Below are positions 26,456-36,056 of a stretch of DNA of 64,000 nucleotides, piece by piece. The DNA comes from Rugosibacter sp. (GTDB lineage: Bacteria > Pseudomonadota > Gammaproteobacteria > Burkholderiales > Rhodocyclaceae). The notes under the pieces are model-generated. The model was not told the DNA's origin. It saw only the letters and a program-made list of their open reading frames with translations, and searched no databases. The stretch spans positions 1 through 64,000 of the forward strand of contig JAUSMB010000058.1 in assembly GCA_030645365.1 (NCBI GenBank), given 5' to 3'. The position numbers were made by a program, and so were the translations under genes. Each line of letters starts with the position of its first letter. Positions within the stretch are counted from its first letter, which is position 1.

Positions 26456-26944
26456 TTGAATGCATTACGTAGCCGAGCGATCAGACTCCTCGCTCGGCGC
26501 GAACATACCCGTGCTGAACTCGCCAATAAATTGGCGGCGCACGGAACACAGGAAGAAATTAACGCCGTGATTGCTGAACTTCAGGCTTGCCATCTTCAAT
26601 CGGATGCCCGCTTTGCGGAAAGCTATGTGCATTCCCAAGCACCCCGTTTGGGTATCTTGCGCTTGCGACATCACATGTTAACCAAAGGTCTTGACCACGA
26701 ATTAGTCGAATCGCTTCTCGTAGCTGCCGATATGCCAGACGATCTGGTGCGCGCCCGCAGCCTTTGGAGCAGAAAGTTTGGGGCAGTTCCCGCCAATTCC
26801 AAAGAATGGGCACGTCAAGCCCGTTTTTTGCAATCCCGTGGGTTTGCCAGCGATACCATTCGACGCTTGCTCAAAGACCCTTTGGATGGAGTTGAAGCCC
26901 CATTGGTGGAAGAAACACTTTCTTCGGGAGAAGAAGGCGCATGA
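26456..26944 (+). CDS. recX: Regulatory protein RecX
   Basis: A 162-residue RecA modulator made of three-helix repeats. Family features: the N-terminal [34 protein letters not shown], and the C-terminal [22 protein letters not shown]. There is no ATG near the expected start; the frame begins with TTG at 26456, 5 bases after the recA stop, so it probably relies on coupling to recA. Its stop overlaps the ATG of lptB by 4 bases. Confidence 0.9.
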   Translation: MNALRSRAIRLLARREHTRAELANKLAAHGTQEEINAVIAELQACHLQSDARFAESYVHSQAPRLGILRLRHHMLTKGLDHELVESLLVAADMPDDLVRARSLWSRKFGAVPANSKEWARQARFLQSRGFASDTIRRLLKDPLDGVEAPLVEETLSSGEEGA

Positions 26945-27708
26945 CAACTGGAACCACAATTTTGTCAGCGCATAACCTGCGCAAAAAATATAAATCACGC
27001 ACCGTCGTAACAGACGTTTCGTTTGAAGTCGCTGCCGGAGAAGTTGTTGGCCTACTCGGCCCCAACGGCGCAGGAAAAACTACCTGCTTTTACATGGTCG
27101 TGGGTTTGGTCGCTGCAGATGGTGGCGAAATTCGCATTGATAATAATGAAAGTGAAGGCACAAAAGGTGTAGAACATAACCGGCTAACCCATATGCCGAT
27201 TCATCAACGTGCGCGCCTTGGCCTCTCTTATTTACCGCAAGAAAATTCGGTCTTCAGGAAACTGACCGTAGATGAAAATATCCGTGCGGTGCTTGAGCTG
27301 CAAAATATTGAAAAAGAAGAAATTGATGACCGACTACACGTTTTACTAGAAGAATTACACATTACTCATATTCGTAAAAGCCTGGCAATTTCTCTTTCGG
27401 GTGGCGAACGACGACGAGTTGAAATAGCACGTGCGTTAGCTACCCGCCCACGCTTTATCCTTTTAGATGAACCCTTTGCTGGCGTTGATCCCATTGCGGT
27501 AGTTGATATTCAATTCATTATCCGCTTTCTGAAAGAACGTGGCATTGGCGTTTTGATTACTGATCACAATGTGCGTGAAACCCTGGGTATCTGTGATCGC
27601 GCCACCATTATTAACGATGGGCTTGTGTTAGCTGCTGGACATCCCGCCGAGATTGTTGATAATGAAAGCGTACGCCGCATTTATCTCGGCGAGCACTTCA
27701 GAATGTGA
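26941..27708 (+). CDS. lptB: LPS export ABC transporter ATP-binding protein LptB
   Basis: A 255-residue cytoplasmic ATPase powering lipopolysaccharide extraction by LptFG. Walker [19 protein letters not shown]-loop region [16 protein letters not shown], signature [15 protein letters not shown], Walker [17 protein letters not shown] and switch [16 protein letters not shown] are all present. Unusually, it follows recX directly; lptC and lptA, which precede lptB in most proteobacteria, are not in the window. An acidic insert ([15 protein letters not shown]) lies between Walker A and the Q-loop. Downstream rpoN-hpf-ptsN-hprK order is standard. Confidence 0.95.
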   Translation: MTTGTTILSAHNLRKKYKSRTVVTDVSFEVAAGEVVGLLGPNGAGKTTCFYMVVGLVAADGGEIRIDNNESEGTKGVEHNRLTHMPIHQRARLGLSYLPQENSVFRKLTVDENIRAVLELQNIEKEEIDDRLHVLLEELHITHIRKSLAISLSGGERRRVEIARALATRPRFILLDEPFAGVDPIAVVDIQFIIRFLKERGIGVLITDHNVRETLGICDRATIINDGLVLAAGHPAEIVDNESVRRIYLGEHFRM

Positions 27709-29150
27709 TGAAACAATCACTCCAACTTAAAGTTTCGCAACACCTGACGTTGACGCCTCAGTTACAACAGGCCATTCGTCTACTGCAACTCTCGACTCTT
27801 GAGCTTAACGCGGAAATTGACCAAGCCCTGCAAGAAAACCCCTTGCTGGAGCGTGTCGAATCCGATCAACAAACCTACACTTCATCACTAGACCTCCCTA
27901 CACCCGCGTCCACCACGTCCGAAACGCCTGGAGCGAGTGAATCCTTTGAAGAGCCTGCCGAATTCGGCAGCCGTGACGAAGAAGGCTGGGGCATTGAGTT
28001 TTCCAGTAGCACTGGCCCGCGCGACCCTAACGATGATGACCTCGATAGTGGTGAAACTCAAACGGCCAGCATGAGCCTGCAAGAACACCTGAATACACAG
28101 CTCATGATGTCGCCCCTGTCTGATCGCGAACGTGTGCTCACGGCTTTACTGATTGAATCTCTGAATGATGATGGCTATCTCATGCAGTCACTTGATGATT
28201 TGCTGGAGCTATTTCCACAAGAAGAAACAGATCACGAAACATTGCGCGCAGAACTAGCCAGCGCGCTGTGTCACGTACAAAATTTTGACCCACCTGGTGT
28301 CGGCGCACGCAGCGCTAAAGAATGCCTTACCTTGCAATTAAACAACCTGCGGCCATCCCCCGAAGGCCAGCTGGCGCTCAGTATCGTTGCAAACCACCTG
28401 GACCACTTGGCAGCGCATGATTTTCTCCGAATCAAAAAATCTCTGCGTTGTTCCGACGACGAATTACGCCTAGCGCAAGAACTCATTTGTTCACTCAACC
28501 CACATCCCGGATCGCAATTTTCTGCACTGGATATACGCTACGTGATTCCTGATGTCACCGTAAAAAAAGTGCGGAAAGAATGGGTGGTGACGCTCAACAA
28601 CGAGGCCATGCCAAGGCTGCGTATCAACAAACTTTATGCCGATATTTTGCGGGGGACTGGTAGTTCGGCCGGGCTAGCGGCTCAGTTGCAAGAGGCCAAA
28701 TGGCTGATTAAAAATGTGCAGCAACGATTTGATACCATTTTACGAGTATCGCAAGCCATTGTTGATCGTCAGCGCGCCTTCTTTGAGCATGGCGCCGTTG
28801 CCATGCGCCCATTAGTTCTGCGCGAAATAGCAGAAGCCGTCAATCTGCATGAATCAACGATTTCCCGCGTGACCACCCAGAAATACCTGGCAAGTCCGCG
28901 CGGCGTTTATGAGCTTAAATACTTTTTTGGCAGCCATGTCGCCACAGATTCTGGCGGCGCGGCGTCAAGCACTGCAATACGTGCACTGATCAAGCAACTG
29001 GTCAGTTCTGAGGACGGCAAAAAACCCCTCTCGGATGCGCGTATTGCGGATATTCTGGGCGAGCAAGGGATCGTCGTAGCACGCCGCACCGTAGCAAAGT
29101 ATCGAGAATTGCTACACATCCCGCCCGTCAATCTCAGAAAAATTCTCTGA
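27708..29150 (+). CDS. rpoN: RNA polymerase sigma-54 factor
   Basis: Sigma-54 of 480 residues, directing transcription from -24/-12 promoters with enhancer-binding proteins. Region I is Gln/Leu rich (LQLKVSQHLTLTPQLQQAI), region II acidic (residues 70-120), region III contains the core-binding and HTH segments (EIAEAVNLHESTISRVTTQK), and the RpoN box is present as ARRTVAKYRE. The GTG at 27705 is also in frame; ATG 27708 (MKQSLQLK) fits better. It overlaps the lptB stop. Confidence 0.97.
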   Translation: MKQSLQLKVSQHLTLTPQLQQAIRLLQLSTLELNAEIDQALQENPLLERVESDQQTYTSSLDLPTPASTTSETPGASESFEEPAEFGSRDEEGWGIEFSSSTGPRDPNDDDLDSGETQTASMSLQEHLNTQLMMSPLSDRERVLTALLIESLNDDGYLMQSLDDLLELFPQEETDHETLRAELASALCHVQNFDPPGVGARSAKECLTLQLNNLRPSPEGQLALSIVANHLDHLAAHDFLRIKKSLRCSDDELRLAQELICSLNPHPGSQFSALDIRYVIPDVTVKKVRKEWVVTLNNEAMPRLRINKLYADILRGTGSSAGLAAQLQEAKWLIKNVQQRFDTILRVSQAIVDRQRAFFEHGAVAMRPLVLREIAEAVNLHESTISRVTTQKYLASPRGVYELKYFFGSHVATDSGGAASSTAIRALIKQLVSSEDGKKPLSDARIADILGEQGIVVARRTVAKYRELLHIPPVNLRKIL

Positions 29151-29174
29151 GCAACCCACTGACAAGGAAATTAT

Positions 29175-29507
29175 ATGAACCTCAATCTCACCGGTCATCA
29201 TGTTGAAATTACCCCCGCCCTGCGTGACTATGTCAATTTGAAGCTGGATCGGGTGGTCCGCCATTTTGATCATGTCACCAGCACACATGTCATCCTTTCC
29301 GTGGATAAGCTGCAACAGAAAGCTGAAGTGACGCTGCACGTCAAAGGCAAGGATATTCATGCTGATGCAACGGATCTCGATCTTTATGCGGCTATTGACC
29401 AGCTAGCCGACAAACTAGATCGTCAGATCGTCAAACACAAAGAAAAGATCTCTACACACCACCGCGACAAACAAGTGGATATAAGTAATCCCACAGATAA
29501 CCCTTAA
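29175..29507 (+). CDS. hpf: Ribosome hibernation promoting factor (short form)
   Basis: A 110-residue HPF/YfiA protein that binds the 30S decoding site in stationary phase. The fold begins MNLNLTGHHVEITPALRDYV, typical of the family, with VHVKGKDIHADATDLDLYAAIDQL following. There is no C-terminal dimerisation domain of the long HPF. ATG 29175 is preceded by AAGGAAATTAT. Between rpoN and ptsN, as usual. Confidence 0.94.
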   Translation: MNLNLTGHHVEITPALRDYVNLKLDRVVRHFDHVTSTHVILSVDKLQQKAEVTLHVKGKDIHADATDLDLYAAIDQLADKLDRQIVKHKEKISTHHRDKQVDISNPTDNP

Positions 29508-29574
29508 TCCACTGCCTGTAACGCTACTGGTAAGCATCTGAAAAGTACCCGATAATTTTCCCGCGCATCCCTTC

Positions 29575-30033
29575 ATGAATCACATAGCCAACCTGCTGTC
29601 TCTTGATAATGTTGTCGCCGCGCTTGATGCAAGCAGCAAGAAGCGCGTCTTTGAAGATGCCGGCATTCTTTTCGAGAATCATCAGGGTATTGCGCGCAGC
29701 GTAGTGTATGAAGCCCTTTTTGCGCGGGAAAAACTCGGCTCTACAGGCCTTGGGCAAGGAATCGCCATACCGCATGGCCGCATCAAGGGGCTCAAAAAAC
29801 CACTGGGTGCATTTTTTCGCCTGGAAACGCCTGTGCAATTCGAGGCGCCTGACGGCAAACCCGTCAGCCATATCTTTGTACTGCTCGTGCCTGAAGCCGC
29901 CAACGAGCAGCACCTGCAATTGCTATCAGAACTCGCGCAAATGTTTTCTAACCGCACCTTCCGTGAACAACTCGCCAGTGCACCCGATACTGCAACTTTG
30001 CATAGTCTATTTGCCAAATGGAACGCCAACTAA
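29575..30033 (+). CDS. ptsN: PTS IIA-like nitrogen-regulatory protein PtsN
   Basis: A 152-residue EIIA-Ntr. The phosphorylatable His lies in GIAIPHGRIKGLKKPLG, and the C-terminal core HIFVLLVPEAANEQHLQLLSEL is typical. It is the terminal acceptor of the PTS-Ntr chain and influences potassium and nitrogen responses. EI-Ntr and NPr are not in the window. The last 16 bases overlap the hprK start. Confidence 0.94.
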   Translation: MNHIANLLSLDNVVAALDASSKKRVFEDAGILFENHQGIARSVVYEALFAREKLGSTGLGQGIAIPHGRIKGLKKPLGAFFRLETPVQFEAPDGKPVSHIFVLLVPEAANEQHLQLLSELAQMFSNRTFREQLASAPDTATLHSLFAKWNAN

Positions 30034-30965
30034 TCGTCTCGCAGCTATTTGAACGTAACCGGGAACGGTTACAGCTTACCTGGGTAAGTGGCGTCTTAAC
30101 GCGCATCATCTCGGCCAAAGAAGAATTTGTAGCCCCTGCCGACTTGGTTGGTCACTTGAATCTCATGCACCCGGAACGCATACAGGTCATCGGCGCGCCA
30201 GAGCTTGCGTGGGCAGCGCGGCAAGCGCCGGAAAAAGTAAAGCGTCATATGCAAACAATCTATAACGCACGGCCACCCGTGTTGATCGTCACCGACGGAC
30301 TAGATGTATCCGAAGAGATTCAGCGCGACTGTGAACTATCAGATACGCCACTACTAAAAACACCACTGCCTGCCGCTTATGTCATCGACACGCTGCGCCA
30401 TTTTGTTTCCCGCCAGTTAGCTGAAACAATCGCCTTGCACGGCGTGCTGATGGATGTATTGGGGATGGGGGTTTTGATCACTGGCGACTCTGGCGCGGGC
30501 AAGAGCGAGCTTGCACTAGAGCTCATTTCGCGGGGTCACGGCCTGGTCGCCGATGATGTCGTTGATGTGTCCCGCATCGGCCTGGATGTACTCGAAGGCC
30601 GATGCCCTGATCTGCTGCGCGATTTCCTTGAAGTGCGCGGGCTGGGACTCATTAATATCCGTACAGTTTTTGGTGAAACCGCCTGCCGTCGCAAAATACG
30701 CTTGAAACTCATTGTGCATTTGCAAAAACCTGCACGTGGCGTTCCTGAAGCGGCACGTCTGCCGTTGGATGCCCAGAATGAAACCATTTTGGGCGTGCCA
30801 ATACCTCGCGTTACACTACCTATCGCCGCTGGCCGCAATCTGGCAGTGCTGCTTGAGGCCGCCGTGCGCGTCACTATCCTGGGCTTGCGCGGTATAAACA
30901 GCATGCAAGAGTTCCTTGACCGCCAGGAAAATGCACTGCAAACCGACAACGGGTCAGTCAACTAA
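30018..30965 (+). CDS. hprK: HPr(Ser) kinase/phosphorylase
   Basis: A 315-residue bifunctional kinase/phosphorylase acting on HPr. The N-terminal domain (1-125) is followed by the P-loop GDSGAGKSELALELI and the family signature LEVRGLGLINIRTVFGE. In proteobacteria it is linked with ptsN and believed to regulate the incomplete PTS rather than sugar uptake. The ATG is inside ptsN, giving tight coupling. Confidence 0.95.
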   Translation: MERQLIVSQLFERNRERLQLTWVSGVLTRIISAKEEFVAPADLVGHLNLMHPERIQVIGAPELAWAARQAPEKVKRHMQTIYNARPPVLIVTDGLDVSEEIQRDCELSDTPLLKTPLPAAYVIDTLRHFVSRQLAETIALHGVLMDVLGMGVLITGDSGAGKSELALELISRGHGLVADDVVDVSRIGLDVLEGRCPDLLRDFLEVRGLGLINIRTVFGETACRRKIRLKLIVHLQKPARGVPEAARLPLDAQNETILGVPIPRVTLPIAAGRNLAVLLEAAVRVTILGLRGINSMQEFLDRQENALQTDNGSVN

Positions 30966-31066
30966 ATCCTGCGATTATCGTTATACAGTGCGATGGTCCC
31001 GTTCTCGCAAGTCATTTTTCTACCATTGCCGACGCTGCCATTACCTACCTCACCAAGGAGAGCACA

Positions 31067-31384
31067 ATGAAACATCGATTACTCATTATCCTGGCATCCC
31101 TATTCGCTGCCAATATCGCACTGGCACAAAGTCCTGCTGTGGCCCCTGCAACAGCCTCCGCCAGCAACTGCGAATCCAGTGCTGTCAGCAAAACAGGCAA
31201 GCCACTACACGGCGCAGCGAAAACGGCTTACATGAAAAAATGTGCCGGAGACGCCGCACCCGCAGCAAAAGGAAAAGCGGGAAAAACGACGCAACAAAAC
31301 AAGATGGTCAGCTGCAACAAAGAAGCCAAAGGCAAAACAGGTGACGAACGCAAAGCCTTCATGAAAGACTGCCTGTCAAAGTAA
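31067..31384 (+). CDS. PsiF-repeat secreted protein
   Basis: A 105-residue protein with a signal peptide (MKHRLLIILASLFAANIALA) and two PsiF-type repeats. The first is CESSAVSKTGKPLHGAAK through MKKC and the second is CNKEAKGKTGDERKAFMKDC; each is bounded by Cys, suggesting disulfides in the periplasm. PsiF is phosphate-starvation inducible in E. coli but its function is unknown. A strong AAGGAGAG precedes the ATG, and a good terminator follows. Confidence 0.85.
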   Translation: MKHRLLIILASLFAANIALAQSPAVAPATASASNCESSAVSKTGKPLHGAAKTAYMKKCAGDAAPAAKGKAGKTTQQNKMVSCNKEAKGKTGDERKAFMKDCLSK

Positions 31385-31407
31385 GCATCGCATTGTTTTT
31401 ACCTCAC

Positions 31408-31434
31408 GCCGACCATCGTAGGTCGGCTTTTTTT
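31408..31434 (+). terminator. Rho-independent terminator of the PsiF-like gene
   Basis: Stem GCCGACC (31408-31414) pairs perfectly with GGTCGGC (31421-31427) over a 6-base loop, followed by seven T residues. Although it contains GCCGAC it is not a copy of the dispersed repeat. Confidence 0.85.
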
Positions 31435-31646
31435 ATGGGCAGGACACATTACACAACGAATAACATGCTTTTCCCCTGCATATATTATGGTTCCCTACCT
31501 GGCCTTTGCATCCATCATTGGCCAGCTTATTCTGACTGGCGTGGACTCGTGCAAGATTAATTCTTTGTCATTGCCTGCTCAGAAGACAGGTGCCGTGTAG
31601 TTGACGGACACAACAATAATAATTAATCAAGGAGATTAATATTCGC

Positions 31647-34600
31647 ATGGTCGCACAATCCATCAATACAGATGATAGTGGTTTCTTCTGGCAAATTTAC
31701 AACGAGGCCAGGGATCCCATTGTATTGGCCAAGGACGGCCGCTTTCTTGATTGCAATCAGGCCGCCCTGGCGCAGCTGCGTTTACGCGACAAAGCCGAAC
31801 TCTATCACCTGACGCTGGTTTCGATCTCTCCACCTTTACAACCTGATGGCCGTGCCTCGGCTGAAAAGCTAACTGAAGTGTCGAAGCTTATCGCACAAGC
31901 CGGATATCACCGATTCGAATGGGTGTGCAAACGAGCGGATGGCTCCCTGTTCGATATCGAAATCACGGCCACAGTCATCACCATCAATAACGAGCCGGTG
32001 TTCCACGCACATTGGCGCGACATCGGTGAGCAAAAGCGCCTGGCCGAAGAACTGCGTGAAAGTCAGGAGGCAACACGCAAAATTTTTGACGAGGCCGCCG
32101 ACCCCGTAATTCTGTACAAAAAAGGCATTGCAGTCGATTGCAACAAGGCAGCGCTGCAACAACTCGGGTATCAGCGGAAACAGGATTTGCTGGGCCTTAC
32201 CCCAGAAGACATATCACCACAGGTTCAGGAGAGCGGGCAGCAAACAAAAGACCGCGAAGCAGAAATGACCGCCGCCGCGCTGCACGATGGTACAAGGAGT
32301 TTCGAGTGGCAATTGAAGCATACTGACGGCTCGCTGATCGAGACTGAAATCACGCTCACCGCGATTACCGTGCAGGGTGAAGATGTGCTGCACATACGCT
32401 GGCGCGACATCAGCGAACAAAAACGCCTGACCAGCGAATTGCGCGAAAGCGAAGAGTCCTTTCGGCGGGTTTTTGATGAAGCCGCTGCACCGCTCATGCT
32501 CTTAAAAAATGGCCGTATTTTCGACAGCAATCAGGCCGCAGTACGGTTGTTTGGTTACCCCAGCAAGCAGCTTCTTGCCGATAAATCGCCGACAGAGATG
32601 GCTTTGCCCTGTCAGCCGGACGGGCGCGATTCTACCCAAATGGCGCACGAGATGATCAACATCACGCTCCAGAAGGGATACCACCATTTCGGGTGGCAGA
32701 TGCGATGCATGGATGACTCGCTCGTAGATACGGAAATCACCTTGACCAAAATAACCGTGCAAGGCGAAACGTTGATCCATTCGCAAATACGCGACCTGAC
32801 CGAGCAAAACCGCCTGCGTGTCGCGCTATATGCCGAAAAGGAGCGCGCGGAGATTACCCTTGCCTCGATCGGTGATGCCGTCATCACGACCGACGCCGAA
32901 GGGTGCATCACCTTCATCAACCATGTGGCCAGCCAGCTCACTGGCTGGCCCGCGAGCGAGGCTATCGGGCAACCTATAGCCGACGTCTTTCATATCGTCA
33001 ATGAAACTACTCGTGCGCGGGTGGTTAGCCCGGTCGAGGAGGTGTTGAAGAATGGCAAAACGGTCAGCCTTGCCAATCACACAGTGCTGATTTCGCGTGA
33101 TAGAAAAGAATACAACATTGAAGATTCGGCCGCGCCTATCTTCCTACGTGACAGCACACTTCTGGGCTGCGTCTTGGTTTTCCATGATGTTTCCGAAAAA
33201 CACCAATTGCTGAAAAGTGTGCGCTGGCAGGCGGGGCACGACGTGCTCACTGGCCTGCCGAATCGGGCCTTACTTGCCGACCGGTTTCAGAGAGCATTAG
33301 CGAACGCCCACCGCCAGAAAAATCTGCTGGGCGTATGCCTGATGGATCTGGATCAGTTCAAACCGGTGAATGATCTGTATGGTCACAATATGGGCGACCG
33401 CCTGCTGATTGAAGTCACCACCCGCATCAATCAGGCCGTGCGCGGCGAGGATACTGTCGCCCGGCTTGGCGGCGACGAGTTTGTCATATTGCTGGGCAGC
33501 CTTGCCGACAGCCAGCAACTGGAACTTGTCCTGCGGCGTATCCTTGAAACCGTGTCTGCGCCGTATGTTATAGAAGAACACACCATCAGCATTTCGGCCA
33601 GCATTGGCGTAGCCCTTTATCCGCTGGATGAAGCCGATGCCGATACCCTGCTGCGCCACGCCGACCAGGCAATGTATCTGGCCAAGCAGGCAGGGCGCAA
33701 CCGCTTCCACTGGTTCGATGTTGCGAACGACCGGCAGGCACAAACTTCGCAGCAGGCGCTGGCACGCGTCCGTGAGGCTCTGCAGAACGATGAGTTATGT
33801 CTGCATTACCAACCCAAGGTTAATATGCGCACTGGCGACATCGTTGGCATGGAAGCCTTGCTACGCTGGCAACACCCACAACAAGGTCTCGTACCACCGA
33901 TGGATTTTCTGCCCCTAGTCGAGCAGCATGATCTGATTATCGAGATTGGCGAATGGGTCATCGAGCAAGCGTTACAGCAAAACGTCATATGGTCGGCAGC
34001 AGGAAAATACTGGCCAATCAGCGTAAATATCGCTGCTCGCCATTTTCAGTTGCCGGACTTTCTTGATCGATTGAAAGCCATTCTCTCACGCCATCCTGAA
34101 TCGCCACCGCAGCAACTGGAACTCGAAATTCTCGAATCTGTCGCCTTGGGTGACATACAACACGTACAGCAATTGATTTACTCGTGTCAGGCACTGGGTA
34201 TCAAGTTTTCGCTGGATGACTTTGGCACGGGTTATTCTTCACTCAGCTACCTCAAACGACTGCCAGCCAACACACTAAAAATTGACCAGTCCTTTGTGCG
34301 CGACATGCTTGATGATACCGACGACTTAGCAATGATTGAAGCGGTGATCAACCTGGCATCGGCATTTAATCGTGCGCTGATTGCCGAAGGCGTAGAAACC
34401 GCAGAACATGGTGTCATGCTAATGCGCTTGGGTTGTGATATTGGCCAAGGCTATGGCATTGCTCGCCCCATGCCGACTGCGCAAGTGCTGGACTGGGCAG
34501 CACAATTCACTCCTGACCCAAAATGGCGCCGATGGGCCAACGCGAAAAAATGGGATATCAGCGACTTCCCGCTACTGGTAGCCGAGCATGATCACCTGGC

Positions 34601-34964
34601 CTGGATCAAGCAGGTGCTTGACACCGTGGCGAACCATTCACCATTGTCACTCACTCATGAGCAGCTAACCAACCATCATCTGTGCCGTTTTGGCCGCTGG
34701 TATTACAGTCACGGCCAAGCGCGTTATGGACATTTATCCGAATTCACCTCGCTTGAACCAATTCACGCCGAGGTTCACCGCACCGGCACACAAATCATCC
34801 ACCTGCACAGCACCGGCCAGCAGGCGACAGCCCAGGTGCTCGGCCATACCTTGCTGACATTGAAAAATAAAATCGTAGTCCTTCTGCATGCATTGCACCG
34901 CGCAGCGTTAACCGGAAATGAAGCTGAACTCCGCATTTCGCATGACCCGGTAGATAGTTTGTAA
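31647..34964 (+). CDS. Four-PAS GGDEF-EAL protein with C-terminal zinc-sensing CZB domain
   Basis: A 1105-residue soluble cyclic-di-GMP enzyme. Four PAS domains lie at about 8-130, 140-258, 270-388 and 395-515; the first three are clearly related to each other (repeated EAxxPxxLxKxG starts and xxHxxWRDIxEQKRL-type ends), pointing to internal duplication. The cyclase domain has GGDEF at 608-612 with an inhibitory site RGED five residues before. The phosphodiesterase domain has EAL (736-738), DDFGTGYSS (about 857), LKIDQSFVRD and AEGVET, so both activities could be real. Residues about 980-1090 form a CZB domain (CRFGRWYYSHG, HxxVHxxG-like HAEVHRTG), known to bind zinc. No membrane helix. AAGGAG precedes the ATG. 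Confidence 0.92.
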   Translation: MVAQSINTDDSGFFWQIYNEARDPIVLAKDGRFLDCNQAALAQLRLRDKAELYHLTLVSISPPLQPDGRASAEKLTEVSKLIAQAGYHRFEWVCKRADGSLFDIEITATVITINNEPVFHAHWRDIGEQKRLAEELRESQEATRKIFDEAADPVILYKKGIAVDCNKAALQQLGYQRKQDLLGLTPEDISPQVQESGQQTKDREAEMTAAALHDGTRSFEWQLKHTDGSLIETEITLTAITVQGEDVLHIRWRDISEQKRLTSELRESEESFRRVFDEAAAPLMLLKNGRIFDSNQAAVRLFGYPSKQLLADKSPTEMALPCQPDGRDSTQMAHEMINITLQKGYHHFGWQMRCMDDSLVDTEITLTKITVQGETLIHSQIRDLTEQNRLRVALYAEKERAEITLASIGDAVITTDAEGCITFINHVASQLTGWPASEAIGQPIADVFHIVNETTRARVVSPVEEVLKNGKTVSLANHTVLISRDRKEYNIEDSAAPIFLRDSTLLGCVLVFHDVSEKHQLLKSVRWQAGHDVLTGLPNRALLADRFQRALANAHRQKNLLGVCLMDLDQFKPVNDLYGHNMGDRLLIEVTTRINQAVRGEDTVARLGGDEFVILLGSLADSQQLELVLRRILETVSAPYVIEEHTISISASIGVALYPLDEADADTLLRHADQAMYLAKQAGRNRFHWFDVANDRQAQTSQQALARVREALQNDELCLHYQPKVNMRTGDIVGMEALLRWQHPQQGLVPPMDFLPLVEQHDLIIEIGEWVIEQALQQNVIWSAAGKYWPISVNIAARHFQLPDFLDRLKAILSRHPESPPQQLELEILESVALGDIQHVQQLIYSCQALGIKFSLDDFGTGYSSLSYLKRLPANTLKIDQSFVRDMLDDTDDLAMIEAVINLASAFNRALIAEGVETAEHGVMLMRLGCDIGQGYGIARPMPTAQVLDWAAQFTPDPKWRRWANAKKWDISDFPLLVAEHDHLAWIKQVLDTVANHSPLSLTHEQLTNHHLCRFGRWYYSHGQARYGHLSEFTSLEPIHAEVHRTGTQIIHLHSTGQQATAQVLGHTLLTLKNKIVVLLHALHRAALTGNEAELRISHDPVDSL

Positions 34965-35094
34965 GCCGCATTAAGCCAGCGTAATCCGACAAGCAACGTG
35001 CAGGGATTTACATGCTTGTCTCGCGCTTATCCCTGTGTAAAAATACCATGTTTTCGTGTAACGTGTGGCCTCTTTTTGATTTTGGAGTGACCGC

Positions 35095-35403
35095 ATGAGT
35101 CATTTTCAACGGCATGTATTTTTTTGCACCAATCAGCGTGCGACGGGTGAATCCTGCTGCAACAACTTAAGCGCGAGCGAATTACGCAGCTATGCCAAAG
35201 ACCGCATCAAGACCTTGGGGAACTCGCTGCCTGGTGCTACCCGTATCAATAGCGCAGGCTGTCTTGATCGCTGCGAACTCGGGCCAGTTCTGGTGATCTA
35301 TCCGGAAGCTGTCTGGTACACCTATGTGGATAAAGAAGATATCGATGAAATTATTGATCAGCATTTAGTGCACGGCCGCGTGGTTGAACGCCTGAAGGTG
35401 TAA
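35095..35403 (+). CDS. Thioredoxin-like [2Fe-2S] ferredoxin
   Basis: A 102-residue ferredoxin of the thioredoxin-like fold. Cluster Cys are seen in FFCTNQR, ESCCNN and AGCLDRCELGP, matching the spacing of this class. Electron partner unknown. The gene is followed two bases later by a GTG-started hydrolase and these adjacent genes are commonly linked in betaproteobacteria. A TTTTGGAGTGACC tract gives the Shine-Dalgarno. Confidence 0.88.
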   Translation: MSHFQRHVFFCTNQRATGESCCNNLSASELRSYAKDRIKTLGNSLPGATRINSAGCLDRCELGPVLVIYPEAVWYTYVDKEDIDEIIDQHLVHGRVVERLKV

Positions 35404-35405
35404 AC

Positions 35406-36056
35406 GTGGCACAACCGCTTTTGCAAACCCTGCTGATCGATGGCCCGGATGGAAAAATTGAACTGTTTGTTGATCTACCCGCAGGTGACACCCAGCCAAG
35501 CGGCATTGCGCTGATTGGCCATCCGCATCCACTGTTTGGCGGCACTGCTGACAATAAAGTTGTCACCACTTTGGCACGTAGTTTTCGCGGCCGGGGTTGC
35601 GTGGTGCTACGGCCGAGTTTTCGCGGTACAGGTGGCTCACAGGGCATGCATGATCATGGCGATAAAGAAACCGACGATCTGCTCGCCGTGCTCACCTGGG
35701 CACAACAGCAATGGGGTGAGCTTCCCGTCACGCTGGCCGGTTTTTCTTTCGGTGCGTATGTGGTGGCGCGTGTCGCCAAAAAGCTGGCCGATGCCCAACA
35801 TGAGGCGCGCTGGCTAGTCTTGGTCGGCACTGCGGCAGGTTATATCGAAGGCGCGCGCAGCTATGCCACCGAGGCCGTCGCCCCAGGCACCCTGGTAATC
35901 CACGGTGCGACAGACACAACCGTGCCGCTGGCGAATGTACTCGCCTGGGCCGAACCTCTGGAACTGCCCGTGGTGGTGGTGCCCGGTGCGGATCACTTTT
36001 TTCATCGCAAGCTGCATATCCTGCAAGACATTGTGCGTCGCGCATGGCCCGCATGA
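35406..36056 (+). CDS. Alpha/beta hydrolase
   Basis: A 216-residue cytosolic serine hydrolase of the small dienelactone-hydrolase-like group. Oxyanion region [16 protein letters not shown], nucleophile elbow GFSFGAYV (GxSxG), catalytic Asp in [15 protein letters not shown] and His in VPGADHFFH. Substrate unknown. Starts with GTG at 35406 and overlaps the next gene's ATG. Confidence 0.85.
   Translation: MAQPLLQTLLIDGPDGKIELFVDLPAGDTQPSGIALIGHPHPLFGGTADNKVVTTLARSFRGRGCVVLRPSFRGTGGSQGMHDHGDKETDDLLAVLTWAQQQWGELPVTLAGFSFGAYVVARVAKKLADAQHEARWLVLVGTAAGYIEGARSYATEAVAPGTLVIHGATDTTVPLANVLAWAEPLELPVVVVPGADHFFHRKLHILQDIVRRAWPA

Noticed and set aside
31601-31629. TTGACG ... TAATCA promoter before the PAS-GGDEF-EAL gene
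   Set aside because: Transcription would begin after the Shine-Dalgarno AAGGAG, so it cannot serve the gene as annotated.
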